In this document: positions 1 through 11,921 of the stretch, in pieces | Layout of the letters: the number at the start of each line of letters is the position of its first letter | How positions within the stretch are numbered: the first letter of the stretch is position 1 | From: Acinetobacter kookii | GTDB taxonomy: Bacteria > Pseudomonadota > Gammaproteobacteria > Pseudomonadales > Moraxellaceae | Reading direction: 5' to 3' | NCBI RefSeq assembly: GCF_900096895.1 | Contig: NZ_FMYO01000002.1 | Coordinates: 62,001-126,000, forward strand | DNA: 64,000 bases | Notes under the pieces: generated by a model | What the model was told of the DNA's origin: nothing | The model's database searches: none | Seen by the model: the letters and a program-made list of their open reading frames with translations, nothing else | Program-made: the position numbers and the translations under genes

Positions 1-188
1 GTAGAATTTTAAGCATTCATACATAATTTATGCATGAAATACATCGGTTCAAAGCAGCTTTTTGAAGTACAGTGCTGAGTGTTATCGCAACCGAGGCAAA
101 AGACTGATGTTGAGATTCCATTTAATTGCCGGAATTTACAACATGGAATTGAGCGAAAAATGATTTACAAAAGAAGCCTAATATCTTA

Positions 189-1016
189 TTAATTATCCTC
201 AACCCGACTTAATAAACCATCTTTTACTTGATAGACCTGCCCATAACCAAAATCAATTTGTTGTTTTTCTCCCTGAATAGCAGGAAATCCAGCAATATTT
301 TCTAATTGGGGAGAACGCTGGAATTGATGGGTTTTAGGATTATACATCCAGTAGATAAAGCGCTTATCTTCAATTTTCCGTTCATTGGAAGTATCTGAAA
401 GCACGATGTCATAGTAGCCATCAAGATTAATATCCATATAGCCAATACTTTTGGGATAAGCAGTAAACCCTGACAAACTTTGCACGACTGTATTGGTGGT
501 TTTATTCCAGACCTCCACTTGTTTTAAGGCTCTTCCGTAAGGCTGCTGGGCATTTTCAAGACCATAAAATTTAAATATGAACAGCGGCTTTTCTACTGCT
601 GTAAATGCAGGCCCAAATTGAATTGGAATACTTTCATTATTCTTTGCTGTAATCAAAACTGATGACATCTGTCCTGTATTGGCATTCAAGTTTCCATTTA
701 ACTGATATTGTTCAGATGCTGTCACCTCCCCATTTACACTAACAGACTTAAGATTCAGCTGATCGCCCTTTTGCAAGCCTTTAAAAGCAACCGTTTTTTG
801 CTCGTTCAAATCATGAAGTTTACCGTGTGGATTCCAGATCCCTGCATATAAATCCAGAAAATAGCGTCCATCGTCTGAGCGTAGCATTCGCTGCATAGAC
901 ACCCGAACATTTGTGAAAGGTTTAAGATGGTCCGTCCTGGTTGCAGGCACTATTTCTGCAAAACTTAAGCATGCAAAAGATAAAGTGGTAAGACATAGCA
1001 GGATTTGAGTTTTCAT
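189..1016 (-). CDS. secreted protein of unknown function
   Basis: This 275-residue protein begins with a clear Sec signal peptide: a charged start, a hydrophobic core, and likely cleavage after the SFA near residue 20. The mature part has no membrane segment. Near residue 195 it carries the segment MDINLDGYYDIVLSD, an Asp-rich loop like those of FG-GAP/XAC2610-type proteins, which suggests a calcium-binding beta-rich fold. No catalytic motif is visible and I cannot name a function. It reads away from the ilv operon's end and is separated from it by a 355-base spacer, so it is probably its own transcription unit. Confidence 0.8.
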   Translation of the reverse strand: MKTQILLCLTTLSFACLSFAEIVPATRTDHLKPFTNVRVSMQRMLRSDDGRYFLDLYAGIWNPHGKLHDLNEQKTVAFKGLQKGDQLNLKSVSVNGEVTASEQYQLNGNLNANTGQMSSVLITAKNNESIPIQFGPAFTAVEKPLFIFKFYGLENAQQPYGRALKQVEVWNKTTNTVVQSLSGFTAYPKSIGYMDINLDGYYDIVLSDTSNERKIEDKRFIYWMYNPKTHQFQRSPQLENIAGFPAIQGEKQQIDFGYGQVYQVKDGLLSRVEDN

Positions 1017-1160
1017 TGCTCAGCCACACTTAACAATAGATTATGTCTACTCTATCACACTTAAAATTACATCTAATCTATCTTCAACCGCTGTGTTTTG
1101 TTGCGAATTATTAATAGACTGGTCTTCATATAAAAACTAAAAATACTTTACGCAATAAAA

Positions 1161-1186
1161 AAACCTACTCAAACTGAGTGGGTTTT
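1161..1186 (-). terminator. terminator behind the ilvC relic
   Basis: Arms ACCTACTCA and TGAGTGGGT flank a 3-base loop, with one imperfect pair. On the minus strand the stem is followed by seven T, so it would end transcripts leaving the ilvC-like relic. It may also serve as a weak plus-strand stop. Confidence 0.6.
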
Positions 1187-1213
1187 CGCATTCAAATCAA
1201 TTGATTCAAGACA

Positions 1214-1267
1214 TTAGTTTTTCTCTTTATCAACGATTTTGTTTGCTTGAATCCAAGGTATGAGCAA
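1214..1267 (-). pseudogene. relic of a second ilvC 3' end
   Basis: Read on the minus strand, this piece translates as [17 protein letters not shown] followed by TAA. The last 14 residues, [14 protein letters not shown], are identical to the C-terminus of the intact ilvC 150 bases away. The two DNA copies differ at about seven codons, and nearly all differences are synonymous. A fresh duplication would be identical and a long-dead one would also have amino acid changes. The likeliest reading is the tail of a diverged ilvC allele left after gene replacement. Homology stops upstream of the Leu-Leu. Confidence 0.7.
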
Positions 1268-1320
1268 GCTCAAAACACTGTTTTGAGTGAAGCGCAAGGA
1301 GGAAAAGCATCACTTTGTAT

Positions 1321-1354
1321 AAAAAAAGCCCCTGTATAAAACAAGGGCTCTTTT
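1321..1354 (-). terminator. ilvC terminator
   Basis: Arms AGCCCCTGT and ACAAGGGCT (one mismatch) surround a 5-base loop, and a run of seven T follows on the minus strand. It lies just past the ilvC stop and should end the ilv operon transcript. Confidence 0.75.
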
Positions 1355-1371
1355 GACTTAGAAATTAGAAC

Positions 1372-2400
<1,029 letters not shown>

Positions 2401-2497
2401 TTAAATGCTTATGTTTCCTTTTATCCAGGTCAATGATGTTATTGGTATTCATTGACCTAGATCCTCATCTCCACGATGAGTAGAATGTGTTAAAAAA

Positions 2498-2989
2498 TTA
2501 GACTGTTAAAACTTTTTCGCCACGTGCGATGCCCGATACACCTGAACGCACCACTTCAAGAATGGTATTTTCTGCAAGTGCATCAATGAAACCATCAAGC
2601 TTTTCAGTTGTACCAGCAATCTGAATGGTATAAGTCGTCGGGGTTACATCCACAATTTGTGCACGGAAAATGTCAGCGGTACGCTTGATTTCTGCACGTG
2701 CCGATCCAAGTGATTTCACTTTAATCAGCATTAGTTCGCGCTCGATATGCGCACCCTCAGACAAATCAACCACTTTCACCACTTCAACCAGTTTATTCAG
2801 CTGTTTGGTGATTTGTTCAATTTTATGATCATCACCATACGTGGTCAGCGTCAAACGTGACATGGTTGGGTCTTCGGTTGGCGCAACGTTCAAAGTCTCA
2901 ATGTTATAACCACGTTGAGAAAACAATCCCACCAAACGTGAAAGTGCACCCGCTTCGTTTTCTACGAGAACAGAGATGATATGTCTCAT
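2498..2989 (-). CDS. ilvH: acetolactate synthase small (regulatory) subunit
   Basis: This is the regulatory subunit of acetohydroxyacid synthase; it binds the large subunit and gives valine feedback control. The 163-residue protein starts [14 protein letters not shown], the usual opening of its N-terminal ACT domain, followed by the family segment [15 protein letters not shown] and a C-terminal ALS_ss domain. I choose this ATG over a start nine codons upstream because it overlaps the ilvI stop as ATGA, a translational-coupling arrangement. It lies in the order ilvI-ilvH-ilvC. Confidence 0.96.
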   Translation of the reverse strand: MRHIISVLVENEAGALSRLVGLFSQRGYNIETLNVAPTEDPTMSRLTLTTYGDDHKIEQITKQLNKLVEVVKVVDLSEGAHIERELMLIKVKSLGSARAEIKRTADIFRAQIVDVTPTTYTIQIAGTTEKLDGFIDALAENTILEVVRSGVSGIARGEKVLTV

Positions 2990-4713
2990 TGAGTGCGCTC
3001 CCCTTTTCCTAACCACATATCTTGCATAGACTGACCGGCAACCAGCATTGGATATACATGCTCGCTACGGTCAACCATTACGTTAATAAATACGCATTTA
3101 TCATTAATTGCCATGGCTTCTTCAAGCTTGGACTCAAGCTCATCGGCATGGTTAATCTGGATGCCGACATGACCATAAGCTTCCATCAACTTGGCAAAGT
3201 CAGGCAAGGATTCAACATAAGAGCTTGAATGGCGACCTTCGTAGTTCATATCCTGCCACTGTTTCACCATACCCAAGGCACGGTTGTTGAGGCAAAGAAT
3301 TTTCACATTTAAGCCATATTGCTTACATGTTGATAATTCCTGGATACACATCTGAATCGATGCTTCACCAGTAATACACACTACTTGCTGGTCCGGGAAC
3401 GCAAGTTTTGCAGCCATGGCATAAGGCAGGCCTACACCCATGGTTCCCAAGCCACCTGAGTTAATCCATTGACGTGGACGCGTGTATTTGTAATACAACG
3501 CACCAAACATCTGATGCTGACCAACATCAGACGTAATAATGGCCTGGCTATTGGTGATTTTATCTAAAGCGGCAACGACTTGTTGTGGCTTCATAGAGCC
3601 ATCAGTTGGTGCTACAACTTTTAAGCCGTGTGCTGCACGCCACTCATCAATCTGTTTCCACCATGCTGCAATATCTTCCGGATTCGGTTTTGAAACATTC
3701 ATTTGTTTCAACTGTACCAGCATCTCCTGAAGTACCGGCTCAACCGCACCCACAATTGGAATGTGCGCCATGATGGTTTTAGAAATGGTTGCCGGGTCAA
3801 TATCAATATGAATAACCTTGGCATTTGGACAGAACTTAGCCGGATTATTGGTCACACGGTCATCAAAACGTGCGCCTACACACAGGATCAAGTCCGCATT
3901 ATGCATACTCATGTTGGCTTCATAGGTACCATGCATACCGAGCATCCCCAAAAATTGAGGATCGTTACCCGGGAATGCACCCAAGCCCATCAAGGTATTG
4001 GTTACCGGATAGCCCAACAAGTGCGCAAGTTCAGTCAATAATGCTGATGCATTACCCTGCACTACACCACCGCCCGTATAAATCACTGGACGTTTGGCAC
4101 TGATCAATTCGTCAATTGCTTTACGAATCTGGCCTGAGTGACCACGATGCGGTGGCTGATAAGAGCGCATCTTCACTTTTTCAGGATATTCGTAAGCAAA
4201 TTTTTCTGCAGGATTAGTCGCATCTTTAGGAATATCGACAACCACAGGACCTGGACGGCCTGAAGAAGCAATATAGAATGCCTTTTTAATAATCGCAGGA
4301 ATTTCGCTGGCATGACGCACTTGGAAACTGTGTTTTACGATTGGACGAGAAATACCGACCATATCGGTTTCCTGGAACGCATCCTCACCGATTAAATGGC
4401 TTGCAACCTGACCAGACAAAATCACCATTGGGATTGAGTCCATATAAGCCGTTGCAATTGGCGTTACGGTATTTGTCGCGCCTGGACCTGAGGTGACGAG
4501 TACCACACCAGTTTTACCTGTTACACGCGAATAAGCATCTGCCATATGACCGGCAGCCTGTTCATGACGTACAAGGTAATGATTGATTTTGTCTTGTTGA
4601 AAGAGCGCATCGTAAATATGCAATACTGCGCCGCCTGGATATCCAAAAACATGTTCAACGCCTTCGTCCGCCAATGCGCGAACAAGCATTTCACCACCAG
4701 ATAAAAGTTCCAA
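2986..4713 (-). CDS. ilvI: acetolactate synthase large (catalytic) subunit
   Basis: This 575-residue ThDP enzyme joins pyruvate with pyruvate or 2-oxobutyrate in the first common step of branched-chain amino acid synthesis. The N-terminal Pyr domain holds the cofactor-activating glutamate (E51, in VRHEQAAGH); a central FAD/transhydrogenase-like domain and the C-terminal ThDP-binding domain follow. In the ThDP motif, normally GDG...NN, this protein reads GEA at residues 449-451, ending in LNN. Glu there is, to my knowledge, common in related bacteria; Ala in third place is less usual. Its stop overlaps the ilvH start. Confidence 0.96.
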   Translation of the reverse strand: MELLSGGEMLVRALADEGVEHVFGYPGGAVLHIYDALFQQDKINHYLVRHEQAAGHMADAYSRVTGKTGVVLVTSGPGATNTVTPIATAYMDSIPMVILSGQVASHLIGEDAFQETDMVGISRPIVKHSFQVRHASEIPAIIKKAFYIASSGRPGPVVVDIPKDATNPAEKFAYEYPEKVKMRSYQPPHRGHSGQIRKAIDELISAKRPVIYTGGGVVQGNASALLTELAHLLGYPVTNTLMGLGAFPGNDPQFLGMLGMHGTYEANMSMHNADLILCVGARFDDRVTNNPAKFCPNAKVIHIDIDPATISKTIMAHIPIVGAVEPVLQEMLVQLKQMNVSKPNPEDIAAWWKQIDEWRAAHGLKVVAPTDGSMKPQQVVAALDKITNSQAIITSDVGQHQMFGALYYKYTRPRQWINSGGLGTMGVGLPYAMAAKLAFPDQQVVCITGEASIQMCIQELSTCKQYGLNVKILCLNNRALGMVKQWQDMNYEGRHSSSYVESLPDFAKLMEAYGHVGIQINHADELESKLEEAMAINDKCVFINVMVDRSEHVYPMLVAGQSMQDMWLGKGERTQ

Positions 4714-5498
4714 CGTGATTCACCCTAATCTTTTTTCACGCACAAATGGAGGGCATTTGTGGTGATTCATTCATTCACTGTGCGCTCTGTTATAGCACAC
4801 AAATTTCATAGTTTTCATAGCAATAAGAAAAAAATCTGACCTGGTTGCCGTTTAAGCAATATGAGGTCTAAAACATGTTGGGATAAACATATTTTGTTGG
4901 CTTTGTTCAGCTTCTCGGCTAGAGAAGAAGTCCATTGCTAAAAGGCTCTTATTCGAAGGGTGATCGATCTAAGGCATATAAAACTAAAGCAGCATTTTTG
5001 TGGTTTCGAGTATTAAAGTCAAGTTTAAAAATTAGCTTTTTATAGCTTAATTTTAAATTATTCATTTTTTATACATCTGTTTTGTCTTTCGCTGTGCATG
5101 CAACCCTCACAAAAAATTAAAATATTATTATTTTTCAAAAAATTAAAAATATTTTCATAAAAAATAAATATAAAAATTATAATAAAATGGAATGAATATT
5201 TATTTTATCAAAAAATGTTTTTATTAATTTCAATCTATTTTTCATCCGCTGATTTTGTATCTTGATATATTTTTATATTCAGATTCACGCTACCGCCTCG
5301 GATCTGGGAGAATTCTTTCTGATTAAATGAAGATCAAAGAGTACGATTGCCTAAATACAGTTCATTTATCTGCATTTTGGGACAGTTTATCTTTTTTCTC
5401 TGCAAAACGATCTAGATCATATAAAATACTGAAGCAATCAGGAGTTCTATTTCTCCCCACTCTATCCAACTGATTATGACAATAAGGACTTGATTATT
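4714..5498. other. long AT-rich spacer between divergent genes
   Basis: This 785-base spacer separates the divergent ilvI and the DUF4124 gene and must hold both promoters. The ilvI-proximal part has the leader hairpin. The middle (about 5090-5280) is extremely AT-rich with long A and T runs, and could be a curved, H-NS-like target. A 38-codon minus-strand reading frame lies at about 4948-5064 but lacks a ribosome binding site, and I do not call it. No RNA gene is recognised. Confidence 0.6.
4741..4761. promoter_or_regulatory. hairpin in the ilvI leader
   Basis: A 7-bp perfect stem, CACAAAT and ATTTGTG, with a 7-base loop lies about 30 bases upstream of the ilvI start. No T run follows it and no Val/Leu/Ile-rich leader peptide is visible, so it does not look like a classical attenuator. 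A role in mRNA stability or as a protein-binding dyad is possible but unproven. Confidence 0.3.
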
Positions 5499-5825
5499 AT
5501 GGCATCATCTTTCATCAAAATTGGATTTATAGCGACTGGCTTAATCTTAAGTTTAAGTTCAACCACAAGCTTTGCCAAAGAATATTACAAATGGGTGGAT
5601 GCCAAAGGGTCTACGCATTACACCACAACGCCCCCACCGAAATCGGCAAAGAAAAAAGGAAAAGTGGACACTTATGGCACGGCACGTTCTGCTAGTCTTG
5701 CATCTCAGGACAATAATAATGCCGCGAAAGAAGCCAAGGATACCGCTCAAGAAAACAAGCCTGTTAATCCAACAATTCCCGCAATTCCAGAAGGCAGCAT
5801 TCCTGCAACACCTAAAGTCCAATAA
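5499..5825 (+). CDS. DUF4124 domain-containing secreted protein
   Basis: This small protein of about 108 residues opens with a signal peptide (MASSFIKIGFIATG..., ending near SFAK). The segment EYYKWVDAKGSTHYTTTPPP that follows is typical of the DUF4124 family: short envelope proteins with an aromatic beta-hairpin. The rest is a Lys/Ala/Pro-rich, probably unstructured tail. The ATG at 5499 is preferred to the TTG at 5490 because AAGGA sits about ten bases upstream. Function is unknown. It stands alone, with a hairpin after its stop. Confidence 0.85.
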   Translation: MASSFIKIGFIATGLILSLSSTTSFAKEYYKWVDAKGSTHYTTTPPPKSAKKKGKVDTYGTARSASLASQDNNNAAKEAKDTAQENKPVNPTIPAIPEGSIPATPKVQ

Positions 5826-5841
5826 TATTATATTGTGAGCA

Positions 5842-5870
5842 AGAGTGATTACGCATCGGGTAATCACTCT
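5842..5870 (+). terminator. hairpin behind the DUF4124 gene
   Basis: Perfect 11-bp arms, AGAGTGATTAC and GTAATCACTCT, with a 7-base loop lie 17 bases past the stop codon. There is no T run, so it may be an imperfect terminator or an mRNA 3'-end stabiliser. Confidence 0.45.
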
Positions 5871-6171
5871 ATAGGAACTAAAAATCATAGAGATGAAAAA
5901 AGCGGCAACAAAGCTCATATATTCACCCTATAAAAATCGTGGCAAGTGTTTACCTTTATTCGCTATGGTAAATAAATGAATTTTTTCTTTTTATTTAGCT
6001 ATCCAGTATTGAGCCTCATATTATTATCTCCCATCCAATCATGCTGAAGATATAAAGGAGTAGATACCAAGGATTCAACACATGCTAGCAACGCATCTCC
6101 GCTGAACAAGCATAGAGACCAGACTTATATCAACCTTTCAGCATAAAACTGAACAAGCTGAAAAATCAGCA

Positions 6172-6483
6172 TTGTCCAGACGACATATAACAAAGGTTGA
6201 ATTAACAACAGCAGAACGAACTGCAATTAAAGTGAAAGTTAAGCAGCAACTTCAAGAAAATAAGAAAGATCCTGTATGCAAGCATGGTTGGTGCAGGCAC
6301 AGACCAAGACCTCCGCTTATCATTAGAATTAGCTTATTTACAAAACAAAGAGAAACTTACGAATTCAAAGGCATCCCAGCATTAAATGACATTTCCAAAA
6401 GTTTCATTTCTAATGACCAGGAAGATAAAATCCTGATCTGGAAACTGACATTGCATAGCATTTTGCGCTATGCTGTGTGCTAA
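6172..6483 (+). pseudogene. possible frameshifted gene remnant
   Basis: The open frame here begins like an ordinary soluble protein (TTAERTAIKVKVKQQLQENK, polar and helical). It then turns implausible (KHGWCRHRPRPP) exactly where the next frame becomes protein-like: MVGAGTDQDLRLSLELAYLQ and onward, from 6284 to a stop at 6385. This switch suggests an indel near 6270-6280 in a once-coding sequence. No good start or ribosome binding site is seen, and I recognise no family. The alternative is chance open frames in non-coding DNA. Confidence 0.3.
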
Positions 6484-6492
6484 ATTTTTTAA

Positions 6493-9135
<2,643 letters not shown>

Positions 9136-9145
9136 TCTCCTTTAA

Positions 9146-9224
9146 GCCCCCCCTTTACAAAGGGAGGTTTGGAGGGATTTCATAAAAGGAATCTCCCCTA
9201 ACCCCTCTTTAAAAAAGAGGGGGA
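9146..9224. repeat. dispersed double-hairpin repeat behind leuS
   Basis: Two G/C-tract hairpins lie next to each other: a CCCTTT/AAAGGG stem and a CCCCTCTTT/AAAGAGGGG stem, joined by TCCCCTAA-type sequence. The same architecture, including TTAGGGGA next to a CCCCCT hairpin, recurs behind truA near 55.2 kb. It looks like a REP-type intergenic repeat placed after gene ends. Confidence 0.6.
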
Positions 9225-9249
9225 CATAAGGATTTCACAATTCCCAAAC

Positions 9250-9276
9250 AAAGCCCGTTGCCAGTCAACGGGCTTT
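9250..9276 (+). terminator. hairpin downstream of leuS
   Basis: A perfect 11-bp stem, AAAGCCCGTTG and CAACGGGCTTT, with a 5-base loop. It has no long T run after it, but the stem ends in TTT. It probably limits readthrough from leuS into lptE. Confidence 0.6.
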
Positions 9277-9345
9277 GCACATACAATCACTACATATTTT
9301 TAGATCTTCCTTTTTTGCTTTGAAGAACAATACAGAGGACAACAC

Positions 9346-9882
9346 ATGCATTTGGGCAAACGTTTAGCAGCAATTGTTTTAACTTGTGGTCTAAGTGCAG
9401 GCCTAGTGGGCTGTGGCTTTCATTTAAAAGGCACCAATCCGGCGACGGCTCCTGTGGCTTACTCTAAAATGAAATTGGCATTGCCGGATAATGCAGGACA
9501 ATTGCATGAAAAACTTGCAATTTATTTGGGTGCAACAGGCATTCAGCTGAGCAATAGTCCCGATGCTTATGTGTTGCGTGTACTGGATTACACTCCACAG
9601 CGTCATGAATTGAATGGCAAACTGGTCGAAACCTTGCTGCGCTTAACCGTGACTTTCCGTATTGACGATGCGCAAGGTAATCCTGTAACTGAACCGCGTA
9701 CCATCACCGCTTCACGCAGCTATCAATATGACGTGGCCACGGTCAACACGGATGACCAGGAACAGAAGTATCTTAATCAGGTGATTGTTGATGATGTGGC
9801 ACAGCAAATTGTGCGCCAGATTTCATCCAACCGTTTACCCCAAGTCGTGACCAAACCAGCGGCTTCTACAACCCAACCTTAA
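9346..9882 (+). CDS. lptE: LPS-assembly lipoprotein LptE
   Basis: LptE plugs the LptD barrel and helps place lipooligosaccharide in the outer leaflet. The 178-residue protein has a lipoprotein signal with the lipobox GLVGC (acylated Cys23), followed directly by GFHLKG, the hallmark GFxLRG start of LptE. The rest fits the two-helix, four-strand domain in length. The tail is Ala/Thr/Pro-rich. It is followed after 17 bases by holA, the lptE-holA pairing usual in gammaproteobacteria. Confidence 0.93.
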   Translation: MHLGKRLAAIVLTCGLSAGLVGCGFHLKGTNPATAPVAYSKMKLALPDNAGQLHEKLAIYLGATGIQLSNSPDAYVLRVLDYTPQRHELNGKLVETLLRLTVTFRIDDAQGNPVTEPRTITASRSYQYDVATVNTDDQEQKYLNQVIVDDVAQQIVRQISSNRLPQVVTKPAASTTQP

Positions 9883-9899
9883 ATATAGAAAATCGCGCG

Positions 9900-10898
9900 A
9901 TGAAACTTGACTATCCCCAAGCACTCAAACGTGTTGATGAAGCTCGCGGTGCCTGGATTATGTATGGTCAGGAACCCCTGCTCGAACAAAATTTACTTGA
10001 TGCTTTCCGGCAGAGTTGGCAAAAGCAGGAAATTGAACGTCAGCGTTATGACATAGGCAATGTCAGTGACTGGAAAAATGTGTTTAATGCTTTAAATAGC
10101 CTGTCCTTATTTTCCACGCAACTGGCTGTTGAAGTACATGGCAATATCAAGCCCGATGCCAACGGCATCAAGCAGCTGAAAAGCTATATCCAGCACAATG
10201 AACAAAACCTGCTGCTGGTGGTAATGCCCAAACAGGACAGCAGCAGTCTGAAATCCAGTTTTTTCCAGGTGGTGGATGCCAATGGGGTCACTGTGCCGCT
10301 TACGGCCAATTATCCGCAAGACCGGCAGCGGATTTTAAGCATTGAGGCAGAAAAGCTGGGCATTAAACTGGCGAATGATGCCTGGGCCTGGCTGGAACAG
10401 CACCATGAACACAACTTGCTGGCAGCCAAAAACAGTTTAATGCGTGTCAGCGATACTTTTGCCGATGTGGAAATCATCCAGATTGAACATTTGTATTCAT
10501 GTCTACAAGACCAGTCGCGCTATACTACCTATGACTTAAATGATGCCCTGCTTGCAGGAAATCTGGCTCAGGCAGTTAAAATTTTCCAGTATTTAATTGC
10601 TTCGGGTGAACCGATGAGCCTGATCTTGTGGAGCATCAGCAAAGAAATGCGCTTGCTGATGCAACTGTTTGAACAGCCACAGAATGCCTTACAGCTGGGC
10701 ATCTGGAAAAATAAAGTCAGCCAATATCAGCAGGCTTTAAGACGGCTCAATCCGAACTGTTTTCTTAGCTGGCCGTCACTTTTGTTACGCATTGACGCTT
10801 CAATAAAAGGTTTAGGCAAAGAAAACCCTGAACATCTGGTTCTGCAAGCCATTAGCAGCATGTGCGGTCAAACCTTATTTTTATCGCCAAGCGTTTAA
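9900..10898 (+). CDS. holA: DNA polymerase III subunit delta
   Basis: HolA is the delta subunit of the clamp loader, which opens the beta sliding clamp. At 332 residues it has the family length. The N-terminal segment includes MYGQEPLLEQNLLDAFR, the usual opening (YGxEPLL) of delta proteins, and the domain III collar is in the C-terminal half (GEPMSLILWSISKEMRLL). It follows lptE closely. Its stop codon overlaps that of the convergent hemerythrin gene by a few bases, leaving no room for a terminator between them. Confidence 0.95.
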   Translation: MKLDYPQALKRVDEARGAWIMYGQEPLLEQNLLDAFRQSWQKQEIERQRYDIGNVSDWKNVFNALNSLSLFSTQLAVEVHGNIKPDANGIKQLKSYIQHNEQNLLLVVMPKQDSSSLKSSFFQVVDANGVTVPLTANYPQDRQRILSIEAEKLGIKLANDAWAWLEQHHEHNLLAAKNSLMRVSDTFADVEIIQIEHLYSCLQDQSRYTTYDLNDALLAGNLAQAVKIFQYLIASGEPMSLILWSISKEMRLLMQLFEQPQNALQLGIWKNKVSQYQQALRRLNPNCFLSWPSLLLRIDASIKGLGKENPEHLVLQAISSMCGQTLFLSPSV

Positions 10899-11347
10899 CT
10901 AAAGAAACGTGCAAACCAGCCTTTGCCTTTTTTCTGTTCTTGTTTACGTAGATAGCTCAACATATTGTCTCGCACTGCATCGACATAGTCCTGATCATCA
11001 TGCTGAATATGGTTGATCAGCCACTTGGACAGCAGACGATACAAGTCGTTTTCAATGGCTTCACCTTTTTCAAATTTCAGGCGGTAATCATTCAGACGCT
11101 TTACAAATAATTCATGGATGCCACGATGTGATGGTAAATATTGATAACTGACCTGCTCCAGCAAATTTTCTTCAAAGCTAAAATGCGACTGGGTGTAGTC
11201 AATTAAATCCTCCAAAACCTCTTTAATTTTATCGCGCTGCCCGGTGTTTTTTACCTGCTCCAAAGCATTAATGTAATCCAAGATCTGACGATGCTGATTA
11301 TCAATCACATCAATCCCAATGTTATAAGTTTCATTCCATTCCATCAT
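10895..11347 (-). CDS. bacteriohemerythrin
   Basis: This 150-residue single-domain hemerythrin should bind O2 reversibly at a di-iron centre. All expected ligands are visible: H19, H55, E59, H74, H78, H113 and D118, in the classic spacing (SHFSFEE, SHRGIHE, NHIQHDDQDY). The tail is short and Lys-rich with an aromatic end (GWFARFFS). Possible roles are O2 or NO sensing, oxygen supply or iron storage. AAGGGG just upstream supports the start at one of two adjacent ATGs. Its 3' end overlaps holA. Confidence 0.92.
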   Translation of the reverse strand: MMEWNETYNIGIDVIDNQHRQILDYINALEQVKNTGQRDKIKEVLEDLIDYTQSHFSFEENLLEQVSYQYLPSHRGIHELFVKRLNDYRLKFEKGEAIENDLYRLLSKWLINHIQHDDQDYVDAVRDNMLSYLRKQEQKKGKGWFARFFS

Positions 11348-11921
11348 TCTACCCCTTACAAATTTTCATATTAAAGTTATGATCTTTTTCGCATAATCAT
11401 GGGGATTAATGCTTTTATTATTAAACCCATAATTATTTTATGGATTTAATACTACAAACTTTTTTTATTTAAATCTAGAGATAAAACAAAGATTTTTAAA
11501 ATTATGTCTACCAGTTGGAAACTCAGGGGGCGGAGAAAAAAAGAAAACCACACCTCGATCATAAAAAATTATTTAAATAAAAATCATTAAATAAATCCAT
11601 TATCATCAGGCTAAAATCAAATACATCTTGATAGCCCGGATCAGTGAAAAAAAGTTCTGTTTTCTCAGCAGTGTTTTGAAAACTCAAGCATCAGGCTGAA
11701 AATCATCTTTCAGAAAATTGATGGAATTAAAATTGAATAACATGTCTATCCTCTATTAAGTCATGCTAAAAAGTTTGTTAAAAATGACTTCATCCTCTGT
11801 CTAGAAAATTTTTCAAGACAACCTAAAAAGAAAATAATTCTCATTTGTTTTTAAAAAGTTCACGTTTTATCCTTATTTAGCTTTTATAATTGCTGCAATT
11901 TTCCTCATTTATCAGCTCACT
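11348..11921. other. AT-rich spacer upstream of the Mac-type pump
   Basis: This 574-base region between two divergent genes is AT-rich and without a credible reading frame. The most informative element is a Fur-like box about 80 bases before macA. Several poly-T and poly-A runs occur. No RNA gene or repeat is recognised. Confidence 0.6.
11829..11843. promoter_or_regulatory. Fur-like box upstream of macA
   Basis: AGAAAATAATTCTCA matches the 7-1-7 Fur consensus TGATAATNATTATCA at 12 of 14 informative positions by hand count. It lies 79 bases before the macA start, where an iron-responsive repressor could block a promoter. Chance matches are common in AT-rich DNA. Confidence 0.45.

Larger units (their letters stand above)
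1017..1371. other. spacer with ilvC-tail scar and two terminators
   Basis: This spacer between the secreted-protein gene and ilvC has no complete gene. It holds the ilvC terminator, then a short relic coding for the last residues of a second ilvC, then another minus-strand terminator. The order terminator-relic-terminator suggests that an older ilvC 3' end with its own terminator was left behind when the present gene was put in place. Confidence 0.7.

Noticed and set aside
1..188. Left window edge, looked for a gene end or RNA
   Set aside because: No frame, terminator or RNA structure could be supported.
4714..4800. Classical attenuator of the ilv operon
   Set aside because: The only short frame near the hairpin (beginning MNESPQ) lacks Ile/Leu/Val codons, and no terminator follows.
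4905..5040. Possible insertion-sequence end near GGCTTTGTTCAG
   Set aside because: No matching inverted repeat or transposase frame was found in the window.
4948..5064. Minus-strand 38-codon frame (begins MNNLKLSYKK, ends ALDRSPFE)
   Set aside because: No ribosome binding site, very AT-rich upstream context, no family recognised. It could be a remnant, but evidence is too thin to call a gene.
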